Assembly (NCBI RefSeq): GCF_000442315.1
Contig: NZ_KE557325.1
Location: forward strand, 62,001-126,000
Reading direction: 5' to 3'
DNA length: 64,000 nt
From: Rubellimicrobium thermophilum DSM 16684
GTDB taxonomy: Bacteria; Pseudomonadota; Alphaproteobacteria; Rhodobacterales; Rhodobacteraceae
In this document: positions 9,249 to 20,952 of the stretch, in pieces
Layout of the letters: every line of letters begins with the position of its first letter
Position numbering within the stretch: position 1 is the first letter of the stretch
Position numbers and translations under genes: made by a program
The notes under the pieces: model-generated
Databases searched by the model: none
Seen by the model: the letters and a program-made list of their open reading frames with translations, nothing else
What the model was told of the DNA's origin: nothing

Positions 9249-12200
9249 ATGCGCGACCCTGGCGCATTCCCCGCGTCCGGGCCGCCGCCCCGGCAGCGGA
9301 AGGCGGGGCGGCGCCTGGCCGCCGCGACGCTCGGGGCGCTGCTGCTGCTGATCCTGCTGCTGCCGGCGCCGCTGTGGCTGATCGGGCGCGAGATCGCCGC
9401 CCCCCCTTGGCTGCGCGAGCGGGTGGAACAGGCCGCCGCGGCGAGCCTGGGCGAGGATGCGCTGCGCTTCGGCGCCCTGCGGCTGGAGATCGGCCGCGAC
9501 CTGCATCCGCGGATCCGCCTCCTTGATGTCAGCCTGAGCGACGGGGCAGGGCGCGTCCTGGCCCGCGTGCCGGAGCTGGCCGTCACGCTGTCGCCCCGCG
9601 GCCTGATCCTCGACCGCCGCCTTCTGGTGCAGCAGATCGCGCTGCGCGGGGCGGTCCTGTCGCTCCGGCGCGGGCGGGACGGGCAGCTGGATCTGGCCTT
9701 CGGGGGCGATGAGGACAGCGCCCCCGCCTGGACCGGAGCCACGCTTCTGGCGCTGCCCGAACGGTTCGAGGCCCTGTTCGATCGCCCGCCCTCGCGGCGC
9801 TGCAAGGGGTGAGGGTCGAGGGCCTCGTGGTCAATTACGAGGATGCGCGGGCCGGGCGGAGCTGGACGCTCGACGGGGGGATGCTGGCGCTCGACCTCAC
9901 GGGGGGCGAGACAAAGCTGACGGGCGAGGTCGCGCTGCTGTCGGGCCGGGCCTATGCCAGCCGCGCCCGTCTTGTCTATGAAAGCCCGCGCGGCAGCCCT
10001 GCGGCGCGCATCGGCCTGACCATGATCGATGTGGCGGCGACGGATGTGGCCAGCCAGTCCCCGGCCCTGGCCTGGCTCGGCGTTGTCGATGCCCCCCTCT
10101 CCCTGTCGCTGCGGGCCGAGGTGGACGCGAACGGCGCCCTGGGGCCGGTGGGCCTTGCCCTCAAGATGGCGGCCGGGGCGTTGCGGCCCGATCCGGCCGC
10201 CCCGCCCGTGGGCTTCGATCTGGCGCGCGCCTATCTGTCCTGGAACCCGGAGGACCAGACGCTCCGCTTCGACCGGGTGGAGGTCCGCAGCGATTGGGGG
10301 TCGGTCAGGGGCGAGGGGCAGGCCGCGCTGCAGGACATCGTCAACGGTCTGCCGCGCAGTCTCATCGGCCAGTTCACCCTGCGCCAGATCGTGATCGACC
10401 CGCCGGGCCTTTATCCCGAGCCGCTGCGCTGGGATCAGGCCGGCGCCCAGTTCCGGCTGCGGCTGCAGCCCTTTGCCCTCGAGGTCGCGCAGGCGGATGT
10501 CGCGCTCGGCGGGGACGAAGGGCTGACGCTGTCGGGCCGGGTGCGGACGCCGGATGGCGGCTGGGAGGTGGCGCTGGATGCACGCGCCGGCCGTCTTGGG
10601 CGCGACCGCATCCTGGCGCTCTGGCCGCAGGGATGGCGCCCCGGCCTGCGCGCCTGGCTGGAGACCAACCTGCTGGAAGGGGCGCTCCGGGGGCTGGCGG
10701 CCTCGCTCCGGCTGTCGGAGGGGCAGAGGCCCCAATTCGCCGTCACGTCGCGCTTCGAGGGGACAAGCCTGCGTCCCCTTCCCTCCCATCCGCCGATCGA
10801 ACAGGCCTCGGGGCTGCTGAGCTGGGACGAGGCAGGCCTTGCGGTCTCGCTCGATGCCGGCACGCTCTGGCCCGCGCAGGGCGGCGCGCTGAGGTTGGAC
10901 GGTTCCGCCCTGGTGATCCCCCCGCCGGAGCAGACGCCGGCGCCCCGCCGCCGGCGCGGCTGCATCTGCGGGCGGAAGGCGCCATCGAGGCGGCGCTGTC
11001 GGTGCTCGACGTGCCGGCCTGGCGCTTCCTCAGCCGGGCCGGTCTGCCCGTGGCGCTGGCCGAGGGGCAGGCAAGGCTGGCCGGCACGGTGGATCTGCGC
11101 CTGGGGCGGATGAGGCCGGGCGATCTGCGCTACGACCTGCAGGGTCTGCTGACCGGGGTGCAGAGCGACAGGCTGGTGCCGGGGCGCCGGCTCGAGGCGG
11201 AGCATCTGACCCTGGCGGCGACCGAAGCGGGGATCGAGATCGCCGGGACGGCCCGGCTGGATGGTGCCGAGGCCACGGGCACATGGCGGATGGCCCATGC
11301 CGATCGCGGCGCCTCGCGCCTTGAGGCCGATGTCGCGGTCAGCCCCCCGACGCTGGCCGCCCTGGGCATCGCCCTGCCCGAGGGCATGCTGCGGGGGGCG
11401 GGCAGCGGGCGGCTTCTCCTGGATCTGCGGCCGGGGCAGCCTCCGGCCTTTTCCTTCCGCTCGACGCTCGAGGGGCTTGCGCTGGCCGTGCCGCAGATCG
11501 GCTGGTCCAAGGCCGCGGCGCAGAGGGGCACCCTCGTCCTCGAGGGACGGCTGGGTCGCTCCCCCGTGGTGGAGCGTCTCGCCCTCGATGCGCCGGGGCT
11601 TTCGGCGCAAGGATCGCTGCGGATCGGCGCCACGGGGGGGCTCGAGCGGCTCGATCTCGACCGGCTGCAGGTGGGGGACTGGCTCGACGCGCCCGTCTCG
11701 CTCCTTGGCCCGGGAATGGCGGTCGAGCTGCGGGGGGGGACGCTCGACCTGGCCCATGCGCAGCTGGGCAGCGGCGGCGGCGGGCGCGGCGGCGGCGGGC
11801 CGATCACGGGACGGCTCGACCGCGTGCAGGTGACAGGGGGACTGGCGCTGACCGATGTGACGGCGGTGCTGAATACGGCGCAGGGACTGGAGGGCCGCTT
11901 TGCCGGGCAGGTGAATGGCGGGCCGGCCGTGACGGGGCGGCTGGCGCCGCAGGGCGGGCGCGTGGGCGCGCGGGTGCAGGGATCGGATGCCGGCGCGGTG
12001 CTGCGGGCGGCGGGCTTCTTCGCGGGGGCGGAGGGGGGCACGCTCGATCTGCTGCTTCTGCCGGCGGGATCGCAGGCCTGGAAGGCGGAGCTGTTCCTGC
12101 GATCCCTGCGCGTGCGCGAGGCGCCGGCACTGGCGCATCTGCTCAATGCCGTCTCCGTGGTGGGACTGCTGCAGCAGCTCGGCGGTCCCGGCATCCTCTT

Positions 12201-12537
12201 CGACGAGGTGCAGGGCGAGTTCCGCATCGATCCCGGCCGCGTGACGGTGCAGCGATCAAGCGCCGTGGGCGCGGGGCTGGGGCTTTCCGTGGAAGGAAGC
12301 TACGATCTGACGACAGGACGGATGGAGCTGCGGGGTGTGCTTTCGCCCTTCTACCTCGTCAACGGGATCGGTGCGCTGCTGACGCGGCGCGGGGAGGGGC
12401 TGTTCGGTTTCGACTTCACGCTCGAGGGGCCGCCAGAGGCCCCCAGCGTGGCGATCAACCCGCTGTCGGCGCTGACACCGGGCTTCCTGCGGGAAATCTT
12501 CCGCGCCCCGCCCCCGCCTGAGTGGACGCGCGCATGA
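9249..12537 (+). CDS. AsmA/YhdP-like envelope protein with two frameshifts
   Basis: About 1,090 residues after repair. A cytoplasmic tail and one N-terminal membrane helix (RRLAAATLGALLLLILLLPA) precede a long periplasmic region of repeated beta segments, with DUF3971 and AsmA-like C-terminal sequence near RGEGLFGFDFTLEGPPEAP. Such proteins span the periplasm and are linked to phospholipid transport to the outer membrane. The frame is lost at about 9784-9790 (one base missing near CGCCCGCCC) and at about 10936-10942 (one C missing in GCGCCCCGCC). Homology runs without a gap across both, so indel error is likely. The ATG at 9249 is preceded by AGGACGGGGAG; 9171 and 9204 are alternatives. Confidence 0.82.
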
Positions 12538-12558
12538 CGGCAGGATAGCGGAGCTGGC

Positions 12559-13608
12559 ATGAAACTGTCCGATTTCGACTTCGACCTGCCCGACGGGCTG
12601 ATCGCCACGCGGCCTGCGCGGCCGCGATCCTCGGCGCGGCTTCTCGTGGCAACGCCGGACGAGCTGCTCGACCGGCGGGTCTGGGATCTGCCGGGGCTGC
12701 TGCGGCCCGGCGATCTGCTGGTGCTCAATGACACCAAGGTGATCCCGGCGCGGCTGCGCGGGCTGCGGCGGCGGGGAGAGGCGGCGGCGCGGATCGAGGC
12801 GACGCTGCTGTCCGACCGCGGCGGGGGGCTGTGGATGGCGCTGGTCAGGCCCCTGCGCAAGCTGCGGGAGGGCGAGGTCATCGATTTCGGCGAAGGGCTG
12901 TCGGCGACTTTCGAAGGGGTGGAGGAGGGGCAGGCAAGGCTGCGCTTCGCCCTCTCTCCTGACGCCTTCGCCGAGGCGCTGGCGCGGGCGGGGTCCATGC
13001 CTCTGCCCCCCTACATCGAGGCGCTGCGCCCCGCCGACGAGGCGGACCGCGAGGATTACCAGACGGTCTGGGCTGCGCGCGAAGGGGCGGTGGCGGCACC
13101 CACGGCCTCGCTCCATTTCGATGCCGATCTGCTGCGGTCGCTCGAGGCGGCGGGTATCGGTTTCGTCCATGTCACGCTGCATGTCGGGGCAGGGACCTTC
13201 CTGCCGGTCAAGGTGGACGACATCCGCGATCACCGCATGCATGCCGAATGGGGCGAGGTCACGGAGGCGGCGGCGGCGATCATCCGGGCCGCAAGGGCAG
13301 AGGGACGGCGCGTGATCGCGGTGGGCACCACCGCGATGCGCCTGCTCGAGACGGCCGCGCGCGCGGGCCGGGGTGAGGTCGTACCCTGGCAGGGCGAGAC
13401 CGACATCTTCATCACCCCCGGCTTCGACTTCCGGGCCTGCGACGGGCTGATGACGAATTTCCACCTGCCCAGATCGACGCTGATGATGCTGGTCTCGGCC
13501 TTTCTGGGTATCGACCGCATCCGCGAGGTCTATGATCATGCCATCCGGGAGGGGTATCGCTTCTTCTCTTATGGCGATGCCTCGCTGCTGTTGCCGGGAG
13601 GGCGCTGA
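12559..13608 (+). CDS. queA: S-adenosylmethionine:tRNA ribosyltransferase-isomerase
   Basis: QueA transfers and isomerises the ribosyl part of AdoMet onto 7-aminomethyl-7-deazaguanine in tRNA, giving epoxyqueuosine. The 349 residues match the usual length. Visible are the N-terminus [36 protein letters not shown] (about 53-68), [20 protein letters not shown] and the C-terminal signature [20 protein letters not shown] with [12 protein letters not shown]. The gene begins 22 bases after the AsmA-like stop. No tgt was seen downstream, where Rhodobacteraceae often carry it. Confidence 0.96.
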   Translation: MKLSDFDFDLPDGLIATRPARPRSSARLLVATPDELLDRRVWDLPGLLRPGDLLVLNDTKVIPARLRGLRRRGEAAARIEATLLSDRGGGLWMALVRPLRKLREGEVIDFGEGLSATFEGVEEGQARLRFALSPDAFAEALARAGSMPLPPYIEALRPADEADREDYQTVWAAREGAVAAPTASLHFDADLLRSLEAAGIGFVHVTLHVGAGTFLPVKVDDIRDHRMHAEWGEVTEAAAAIIRAARAEGRRVIAVGTTAMRLLETAARAGRGEVVPWQGETDIFITPGFDFRACDGLMTNFHLPRSTLMMLVSAFLGIDRIREVYDHAIREGYRFFSYGDASLLLPGGR

Positions 13609-13688
13609 GCGATGCAGCCTGTCGCGGGTGGACGGCCGGTCCCTGAAGGGAGGATGCAGGCTGGACGGACAGGGGGAGGGGGTGGGCG

Positions 13689-14934
13689 ATGATTCAGGTT
13701 CTCGGCAGCGCCTGGGCGCTGCTTCTGGGCATCTATCTGCTGATGATCGGCAATGGTCTGCAGGGCACGCTGCTGGGGCTGCGGGCGCAGGCGGAAGGCT
13801 TTGCCACGCTCGAGATCAGCGTGGTGATGTCGGCCTATTTCGTCGGTTTCCTCTTCGCCTCGCGGCTGGCGCCGGTCCTCATCCAGCGGGTCGGGCATGT
13901 GCGGGTCTTCTCGGCGCTGGGATCGATGATCTCGGCCATCCTGATCCTCTATCCGCTGCTGCCCGAGCCCTGGGCCTGGGCGCTGGGCCGCGTGGTGATC
14001 GGCTTCTGCTATTGCGGGGTCTACATCACCGCCGAATCCTGGCTCAACAACGCCGCCTCCAACGAGAACCGCGGCAAGGCGCTGTCGCTCTACATGGTCG
14101 TGCAGATGGGCGGGATCGTCACGGCGCAGTGGCTGATCACGCAGGGCGACGTGATGGGCTTTGCCGTGTTCATCATCCCGTCGGTGCTCGTCTCGCTGTC
14201 CTTCGCCCCCGTGCTGCTTTCGGTCACGCAGACCGCGCCCGCCTTCGAGAACACCCGCCCGCTGTCGATGCAGCGCCTGCTGCGCGCCTCGCCACTTGCC
14301 TGCATGGGCATGTTCCTGCTGGGATCGGTCTTTGCCGCGCAGTTCGGCATGTCGGCCGTCTATGGCACCCGCGCCGGCCTGACCGAGGGGCAGATCGCGC
14401 TGATGGTCTCGCTCGCCTACACGGCGGCGATGCTGGCGCAGTATCCCATCGGGTTCCTGTCGGACAGGATGGACCGGCGGCTGCTGATCCTCATCCTGGC
14501 CGCCCTGGGAGGCGGGGTGGCGGCCGGGGCCGTGCTGTTTCCCGGATCGGTCTGGGTGGCCCTTCTCGCGGCGGCGGTGGTGGGAGGAACCTCCAATCCG
14601 CTCTATGCCCTGCTCATCGCCTATGCCAATGATTATCTCGACAGCAGCGACATGGCCGGGGCCTCGGCCGGGCTGCTGCTGATCAACGGCCTTGGCGCCA
14701 TTGCCGGGCCGTTCCTGGTGGGGGGCGTGATGGATGCAATCGGCGCCTCGGGCTTCTGGGGGATCATCGGAATCCTGATGATCCTGCTGGCCCTCTATGC
14801 CCTGTTGCGGATGCGCGCCGCACCCGACAAGCCCATCGTCGGCGAAAAGACGCAATTCGCCCCCCATCCCCGCCGCCGCCACGCCCGTCGCTGCCACGCC
14901 CGACATCCCCACAGCCGAAGGACGACCCGCATGA
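13689..14934 (+). CDS. MFS transporter; apparent DUF924 fusion is a frameshift artefact
   Basis: A 12-helix major facilitator protein of about 415 residues, similar to the YcaD-like group (ISVVMSAYFVGFLFASRLAP, WLNNAASNENRGKALSLY). Substrate unknown. As given, the frame runs through to 15551 and joins it to a DUF924 protein through an odd Arg/His-rich linker. Removing one C from the C6 run at 14860-14865 gives a normal tail, FAPIPAAATPVAATPDIP then TAEGRPA, with a TGA at 14932-14934 that overlaps the DUF924 ATG as ATGA. The coordinates here follow the repaired frame. Confidence 0.85.
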
Positions 14935-15551
14935 CCCCGGCCCGGACCGGCCCCGACGCTCTCCTGCCCTCGGCGCAGGACATCCTCGACTTCTGGCTGC
15001 ACGAGGCCGGCGAGGCGAAATGGTATGCGCAGGACGAGGTCCTGGATGCCGCGATCCGGGCACGCTTCGAGCCGCTCTGGACCCATGCGATGGAGGGAGG
15101 GCTCGGCCTCTGGCTCACCTCGCCCGAGGAGGCGCTGGCCTATCTGATCCTGACCGATCAGTTCCCCCGCAACATGTTCCGCGGCCATGCCGATGCCTTT
15201 GCCTCGGACCCGCTGGCCCGGGCGGCCGCCAAGGCCGCGATCGCCCGCGGCTGGGACCGACGCATCCCGCCGCCCGCGCGCCAGTTCTTCTACCTGCCGC
15301 TCATGCACAGCGAGAACCTGAACGATCAGGACCGCTGCGTGCGTCTGGTGATGACGGGCATGCCGGATGGCGGCGGGGACATGCTGCTGCACGCGCTGGC
15401 CCATCGCGAGCAGATCCGCCGCTTCGGCCGCTTTCCGGGGCGCAACGCCGCGCTGGGCCGCGCCAGCACGCCGCAGGAGCAGGCCTTCCTTGCCGAAGGG
15501 GGGCAATACGGCCTCTACAAGCGCATCCGGGCCGAACGCATCAGCAGCTGA
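14931..15551 (+). CDS. DUF924 family protein
   Basis: A 206-residue all-helical DUF924 protein, TPR-like in fold and of unknown function. Family signatures are ILDFWLHEAGEAKWY (near residue 17), LILTDQFPRNMFRG, FFYLPLMHSENLNDQDRC and FPGRNAALGRASTPQE. The ATG overlaps the repaired stop of the MFS gene by four bases, suggesting translational coupling. If the frameshift upstream were genuine, this would be the C-terminal part of a 620-residue fusion. Confidence 0.88.
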   Translation: MTPARTGPDALLPSAQDILDFWLHEAGEAKWYAQDEVLDAAIRARFEPLWTHAMEGGLGLWLTSPEEALAYLILTDQFPRNMFRGHADAFASDPLARAAAKAAIARGWDRRIPPPARQFFYLPLMHSENLNDQDRCVRLVMTGMPDGGGDMLLHALAHREQIRRFGRFPGRNAALGRASTPQEQAFLAEGGQYGLYKRIRAERISS

Positions 15552-15614
15552 TTGCTGGCGCCGGGGCGCATCGCGGGCTATCTCGGAGCTCAGGCTCACG
15601 GGAAGGAGAGGCGC

Positions 15615-17007
15615 ATGGCAGCGCAGGACTTCGACATGATCGTGATCGGCGCAGGGCCGGGAGGCTATGTCTGCGCCATCCGGGGGGCGCAGCTCGGCCT
15701 GAAGGTCGCGGTGGTGGAACGCGAGCATCTGGGCGGCATCTGCCTCAACTGGGGCTGCATCCCGACCAAGGCGCTGCTGCGTTCGGCCGAGGTCTTCCAC
15801 CTGATGAAACGGGCAAAGGATTTCGGGCTGAAGGCCGACGCCGTGTCCTTCGACTTCGATGCGGTGGTGAAGCGTTCCCGCGCGGTCGCCCGGCAGCTTG
15901 CCGGGGGCGTCGGGCATCTGCTGAAGAAGAACAAGGTCACGGTCGTGATGGGCGAGGCGCGTCTGGCCGGCAAGGGGCGCGTTGCCGTGAAGGGAGAGAA
16001 GGGCGAGCAGGAGCTCGCCGCGCCGGCCATCGTCATCGCCACCGGCGCCCGCGCGCGCGAGCTGCCGGGGATGGAGCCCGATGGCGATCTGATCTGGACC
16101 TATCGCCATGCCCTTCAGCCGCCGCGGATGCCGAAGGATCTGCTGGTGATCGGTTCGGGCGCCATCGGGATCGAGTTCGCGTCCTTCTTCAATGCGCTGG
16201 GGGCGAAGGTGACGGTGGCCGAGGCGGTCGATCGCATCCTGCCCGTGGAGGATGCCGAGATCTCCGCCTTTGCCAGGAAGCAGTTCGCCAGGCAGGGGAT
16301 GACGCTGATCGAGGGGGCGAAGGTCACGCTGGCCAAGGGCAAGGGCCATGTGACGGCCCGGATCGAGGCCGGCGGCAAGACCGAGGAGAAGGTCTTCGAT
16401 ACCGTCATCTCGGCCGTGGGCATCGTCGGCAATGTCGAGGGGATCGGTCTCGAGGAGGCCGGCGTCCGGGTCGAGCGGACCCATGTCGTCACGGACGCAT
16501 ACTGCCGCACGGGGGGTCGAGGGGCTGTGGGCCATCGGCGATGTGGCGGGGCCGCCCTGGCTGGCCCACAAGGCGAGCCATGAGGGCATCATGGTCGCCG
16601 AGATGATCGCCGGGCGCGAGGTCCACCCCCTGAAGCCGGGCAGCATCCCCGGATGCACCTACAGCCATCCGCAGGTGGCCTCGGTCGGCCTGACCGAGGC
16701 GCGGGCGAAGGAGCTGGGCCATGAGGTGCGCGTCGGCCGCTTCCCCTTCATCGGCAACGGCAAGGCCATCGCCCTGGGCGAGCCCGAGGGGATGATCAAG
16801 ACCGTCTTCGATGCGAAGACCGGCGAGCTTCTGGGGGCGCATATGGTGGGCCCCGAGGTCACGGAGATGATCCAGGGCTATGTCGTGGCCCGCACGTTGG
16901 AGACGACCGAGGCCGAGCTGATCGAGACCGTCTTTCCCCATCCGACGATCAGCGAGGCCATGCATGAGGCGGTGCTCGACGCCTTCGGACGGGCTATCCA
17001 TTTCTGA
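15615..17007 (+). CDS. lpdA: Dihydrolipoyl dehydrogenase (E3), frameshifted
   Basis: Flavoenzyme that reoxidises dihydrolipoamide in 2-oxoacid dehydrogenase complexes. Visible: FAD-binding GAGPGG (12-17), redox-active disulfide Cys43/Cys48 in [13 protein letters not shown]-binding [14 protein letters not shown], and the C-terminal interface base [14 protein letters not shown]. The frame breaks at the G6 run 16511-16516; with five G the protein reads [19 protein letters not shown] without a gap, so one extra G is likely. The ATG at 15615 follows AAGGAGAGG. E1 and E2 genes are not adjacent here. Confidence 0.93.
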
Positions 17008-17015
17008 GGGCGGGG

Positions 17016-17038
17016 CGCGCGGCATGACGCCGCGCGTT
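17016..17038 (+). terminator. Hairpin terminator after lpdA
   Basis: A perfect 8-bp GC stem (17016-17023 with 17029-17036) with a 5-base loop, followed by TT and a pyrimidine-rich stretch. It starts 9 bases past the lpdA stop. The short T tract makes it a moderate candidate. Confidence 0.5.
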
Positions 17039-17115
17039 CCTGTTCCGTTCGACAATCCGCTTTCCTCCGGCCTGCGTTTCCGCTAGGGAGACTCGTCATC
17101 CCGGAGGCGCGGAGA

Positions 17116-19980
17116 ATGCCCGAGCAGAAGGTCATCGAGGTTCGCGGCGCGCGCGAGCACAATCTCAGGAACATCGATCTCGACATCCCGCGCGACAGGC
17201 TCGTGGTCATCACCGGCCTGTCCGGTTCGGGCAAGTCGTCGCTGGCCTTCGACACGATCTATGCCGAGGGGCAGCGCCGCTATGTCGAATCGCTGTCGGC
17301 CTATGCGCGCCAGTTCCTCGACATGATGGAAAAGCCGGATGTGGACCGGATCACGGGCCTGTCCCCGGCCATCTCCATCGAACAGAAGACGACCTCGAAG
17401 AATCCCCGCTCCACCGTCGGCACGGTGACGGAGATCTACGACTATCTGCGTCTGCTCTTCGCGCGGGCGGGCACGGCCTTCAGCCCCGCGACCGGTCTGC
17501 CCATCGAGGCCCAGCAGGTGCAGGACATGGTGGACCGCGTGATGGCCCTGCCCGAAGGGACGCGGGGCTATCTGCTGGCCCCCATCGTGCGCGACCGCAA
17601 GGGGGAATACCGCAAGGAGCTTCTGGAGCTGCGCAAGCAGGGCTTCCAGCGGGTGCGGATCGACGGCCAGTTCCACGAGATCGAGGAGGCCCCCGCGCTC
17701 GACCGGAAGCTGCGGCACGACATCGATGTGGTGGTGGACCGGATCGTGGTGCGGCCCGGACTCGAGACGCGTCTGGCCGACAGTTTCCGCACGGCGCTCG
17801 ATCTGGCCGACGGGATCGCGGTGCTGGAGACCGCCCCGCCGGAGGGCAAGCCCGAGCGGATCACCTTCAGCGAGAAATTCGCCTGTCCCGTCAGTGGCTT
17901 CACGATCCCGGAGATCGAGCCGCGGCTGTTCTCCTTCAATGCGCCCTATGGCGCCTGTCCGGCCTGTGGCGGGCTGGGGGCAGAGATGTTCTTTGACGAA
18001 CGTCTCATCGTGCCGGATGTGACGCGCAGGCTTTCTCAGGGGGCCATCGCCCCCTGGGCGCGCGCGAAGTCGCCCTATTCGGCCCAGACCATCGAGGCTC
18101 TGGCCGCGCATTACGGCTTTGACCCCAATGCCTGCTGGCGCGACCTTCCGGAGGCGGCGCGGGAGGCGCTGATGCACGGCTCGAAGGGCGAGGAGATCCT
18201 CTTCCGCTATGACGAGGGCGGGCGGGTCCATCAGGTCCGCCGTCCCTTCGAGGGGGTGATCCCCAATCTGGAACGGCGCTGGAAGGAGACGGACAGCGCC
18301 TGGCTGCGCGAGGAGCTCGAGCAGTATCGCAACGAACGGCCCTGCCATGCCTGCGGCGGTCACCGCCTCCGCCCCGAGGCGCTGGCCGTGAAGATCGCCG
18401 GGCTGCATATCGGCGAGGTGGTGCAGATGTCGATCCGCGCCGCCCATGACTGGGTGCGGACGGTGCCCGCCGCCCTCTCCGGGCAGAAGAACGAGATCGC
18501 CCGTCCCATCCTCAAGGAGATCCGCGAAAGGCTGGGTTTCCTCAACAATGTGGGTCTCGACTATCTGACGCTGGCGCGCAATGCCGGCACTCTCTCGGGG
18601 GGAGAGAGCCAGCGCATCCGCCTGGCCTCGCAGATCGGATCGGGGCTGACGGGGGTGCTCTATGTTCTGGACGAGCCCTCGATCGGCCTGCATCAGCGCG
18701 ACAACGACCGGCTGCTCGAGACGCTGCGCAATCTGCGCGATCAGGGCAACACGGTGATCGTGGTCGAGCATGACGAGGATGCGATCCGCACGGCCGACTA
18801 CGTCTTCGACATCGGTCCCGGCGCGGGGGTCCATGGCGGACAGGTCGTCGCCCAGGGAACCCCGGCCGAGATCGCGGAGAATCCCGCCTCGCTGACGGGG
18901 GATTACCTTTCAGGCCGACGCGCCATTCCCGTCCCGGCCGCGCGGCGCGAGGGCAACGGCAGGACGCTGCGCGTGGTCAATGCGACGGGCAACAACCTCA
19001 AGGGGGTCACCGCCGAGTTCCCGCTGGGGCGCTTCATCTGTGTCACGGGCGTGTCGGGCGGCGGCAAGTCCACCCTCACCATCGAGACGCTCTACAAGAC
19101 TGCGGCGGTGGCGCTGAACGGCGCGCGCGAGACGCCCGCCCCCTGCGACACGATCGAGGGCTTCGAGCATCTCGACAAGGTCATCGACATCGACCAGCGC
19201 CCCATCGGCCGCACCCCGCGGTCCAACCCGGCCACCTATGTCGGCGCCTTCACCCCCATCCGCGACTGGTTCGCCGGTCTGCCCGAGGCGCAGGCCCGCG
19301 GCTACAAGCCGGGGCGCTTCAGCTTCAACGTCAAGGGGGGGCGCTGCGAGGCCTGCCAGGGCGATGGCGTCATCCGCATCGAGATGCATTTCCTGCCCGA
19401 TGTCTATGTCACCTGCGAAACCTGCAAGGGCAAGCGCTACAACCGCGAGACGCTCGAGGTGAAGTTCAAGGGCCGGAGCATCGCGGACGTGCTCGACATG
19501 ACCATCGAGGATGCGCAGGAGTTCTTCCGCGCCGTCCCCGCGATCCGCGAGAAGATGGATGCGCTGATGCGCGTGGGCCTAGGCTATGTGAAGGTCGGCC
19601 AGCAGGCCACCACCCTGTCGGGCGGAGAGGCGCAGCGCGTCAAGCTCGCCCGCGAGTTGTCGCGGCGCAGCACCGGGCGCACCCTCTATATCCTCGACGA
19701 GCCGACGACGGGCCTGCATTTCGAGGATGTGCGCAAGCTGCTCGAGGTGCTGCACGAGCTGGTGGATCAGGGCAATACCGTTGTGGTCATCGAGCACAAC
19801 CTCGATGTCGTGAAGACGGCCGACTGGGTGATCGATATCGGCCCCGAGGGCGGCGAGGGGGGCGGGCGGATCGTCGTCGCCGGCACGCCCGAAGAGGTGG
19901 CCGCCCATCCCGGAAGCCATACCGGGCGCTATCTGGCCCCGCTGCTCGAGGCGGCGCGGCGGCGGGTGGCCGCGGAATAG
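17116..19980 (+). CDS. uvrA: Excinuclease ABC subunit A
   Basis: DNA-damage recognition ATPase of nucleotide excision repair, acting with UvrB and UvrC. The 954 residues are full length. Two ABC cassettes are visible: Walker [10 protein letters not shown] (34-42) and GVSGGGKST (about 645-653), with signatures [13 protein letters not shown] and [13 protein letters not shown]. Zinc-binding modules are seen at CPACGGLG and at [12 protein letters not shown] with [10 protein letters not shown]. It is transcribed alone; the next gene converges on it. Confidence 0.98.
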   Translation: MPEQKVIEVRGAREHNLRNIDLDIPRDRLVVITGLSGSGKSSLAFDTIYAEGQRRYVESLSAYARQFLDMMEKPDVDRITGLSPAISIEQKTTSKNPRSTVGTVTEIYDYLRLLFARAGTAFSPATGLPIEAQQVQDMVDRVMALPEGTRGYLLAPIVRDRKGEYRKELLELRKQGFQRVRIDGQFHEIEEAPALDRKLRHDIDVVVDRIVVRPGLETRLADSFRTALDLADGIAVLETAPPEGKPERITFSEKFACPVSGFTIPEIEPRLFSFNAPYGACPACGGLGAEMFFDERLIVPDVTRRLSQGAIAPWARAKSPYSAQTIEALAAHYGFDPNACWRDLPEAAREALMHGSKGEEILFRYDEGGRVHQVRRPFEGVIPNLERRWKETDSAWLREELEQYRNERPCHACGGHRLRPEALAVKIAGLHIGEVVQMSIRAAHDWVRTVPAALSGQKNEIARPILKEIRERLGFLNNVGLDYLTLARNAGTLSGGESQRIRLASQIGSGLTGVLYVLDEPSIGLHQRDNDRLLETLRNLRDQGNTVIVVEHDEDAIRTADYVFDIGPGAGVHGGQVVAQGTPAEIAENPASLTGDYLSGRRAIPVPAARREGNGRTLRVVNATGNNLKGVTAEFPLGRFICVTGVSGGGKSTLTIETLYKTAAVALNGARETPAPCDTIEGFEHLDKVIDIDQRPIGRTPRSNPATYVGAFTPIRDWFAGLPEAQARGYKPGRFSFNVKGGRCEACQGDGVIRIEMHFLPDVYVTCETCKGKRYNRETLEVKFKGRSIADVLDMTIEDAQEFFRAVPAIREKMDALMRVGLGYVKVGQQATTLSGGEAQRVKLARELSRRSTGRTLYILDEPTTGLHFEDVRKLLEVLHELVDQGNTVVVIEHNLDVVKTADWVIDIGPEGGEGGGRIVVAGTPEEVAAHPGSHTGRYLAPLLEAARRRVAAE

Positions 19981-20044
19981 GGCCGCGGGGCGCTGGGCCC
20001 CTGCCAGGCTCCGGGGAGGGGCGGCCGGGATGGCGGGCAGCGGA

Positions 20045-20674
20045 TCAGTCCGACCCTGCGGCGGCGCCGGAGGGCAGGGGGCGATCGAAGAGCCCGGTGA
20101 TGTCCACGATCGTCGGCTCTGGGACGGATGCGGCAGCCGGCGGTGGCGGCGGGATCGGCAGGGGCTCGGCATCCGCCGGACCGGTCATGGCCCGGGCCGC
20201 TGCCTCGACCCAGGCGGGCCGCGCCGGGATGCGGGCGATGGCGAGGGTCGCCGGCGCAAGGCCGGAGGGCGCCGGATCAGGGGCCGGATCAGGGACGGCG
20301 GCGGGTTCGGTCCCGGCTTCCCGGTGCTGCTGAAGCAGGGCCAGGCCCAGCAGCGCACCGATCAGGGCGACGGCCCGTTCGGCCTCGCGCTGCTCCCGTT
20401 CCCCCCGCACGAGATGCAGGGTTCCCCTGCCGCTGTCCCCGCCCCTGTCCCGCACAGCCTGCCGTCCGGTCTGCTGTCCCGGCGGCAGGCAGGCCGGATC
20501 GTGCCGCGCCAGTCCCGGCGGGCACCCGCCCTGAGCCGCCAGGCGGGCGACGACCGACGGCCCCCCATGGCCATGCCCGGGATGGCCATGCCCGGGCTGG
20601 GCCGCCCCCGCGGCCGGGACGACGGCGAGCAGGATCGGCAGGATCGCCGGCAAGCCTTTGCGGAGGCAGGTCAT
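20045..20674 (-). CDS. Secreted or membrane protein with CPPG motif, unknown function
   Basis: A 209-residue protein with a signal peptide (AILPILLAVVPAAGAA), a His/Gly-rich stretch GHGHPGHGHGG, then CPPGLARHDPACLPPGQ, a possible membrane helix (ERAVALIGALLGLALL), and a Pro/Ala-rich C-terminal part. The CPPGLxxxxPxCxPPGQ pattern is typical of small exported proteins found beside uvrA in Rhodobacteraceae and often mis-named excinuclease. The His-rich segment may bind metal. The start at 20674 has an AGGGAG site six bases upstream. It converges on uvrA and is divergent from the tRNA. Confidence 0.65.
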   Translation of the reverse strand: MTCLRKGLPAILPILLAVVPAAGAAQPGHGHPGHGHGGPSVVARLAAQGGCPPGLARHDPACLPPGQQTGRQAVRDRGGDSGRGTLHLVRGEREQREAERAVALIGALLGLALLQQHREAGTEPAAVPDPAPDPAPSGLAPATLAIARIPARPAWVEAAARAMTGPADAEPLPIPPPPPAAASVPEPTIVDITGLFDRPLPSGAAAGSD

Positions 20675-20875
20675 GGCAGGCTCCCTTGATGGGGTGCGGT
20701 GCCGGTCAGCTTCGGCATCCGGCTGCGGAACGTCCAGCCGGGGCGGCCTGTTCCCCCGGCAGATGGCGGAGCCCTGCCGGCCCTCTGCCAGTGTTCCGGC
20801 GGCCCTCTGCCGGTGGTTCTCCGGCCGGTGCCCATCTTCCCAAGAGGGCGGGCTTGTCCTACAAGGCCCGGAGGC

Positions 20876-20952
20876 CGGGGCGTAGCGCAGTCTGGTAGCG
20901 CATCTGCTTTGGGAGCAGAGGGCCGGGAGTTCGAATCTCTCCGCCCCGACCA
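20876..20952 (+). tRNA. tRNA-Pro (anticodon TGG)
   Basis: A 77-base cloverleaf. The acceptor stem CGGGGCG (20876-20882) pairs with CGCCCCG (20942-20948), followed by discriminator A and an encoded CCA. The anticodon stem TCTGC/GCAGA encloses the loop TTTGGGA, giving anticodon TGG. The T arm carries GTTCGAATC. A pyrimidine- and T-rich stretch follows at about 20953-20973 and may act as terminator. Confidence 0.97.

Noticed and set aside
13689-15551. Genuine MFS-DUF924 fusion
   Set aside because: One-base removal in a C6 run restores two normal proteins with an ATGA overlap.
13569-16658. 1,029-residue minus-strand frame across MFS, DUF924 and lpdA
   Set aside because: Low-complexity His/Gln/Arg-rich shadow of three recognisable plus-strand genes.
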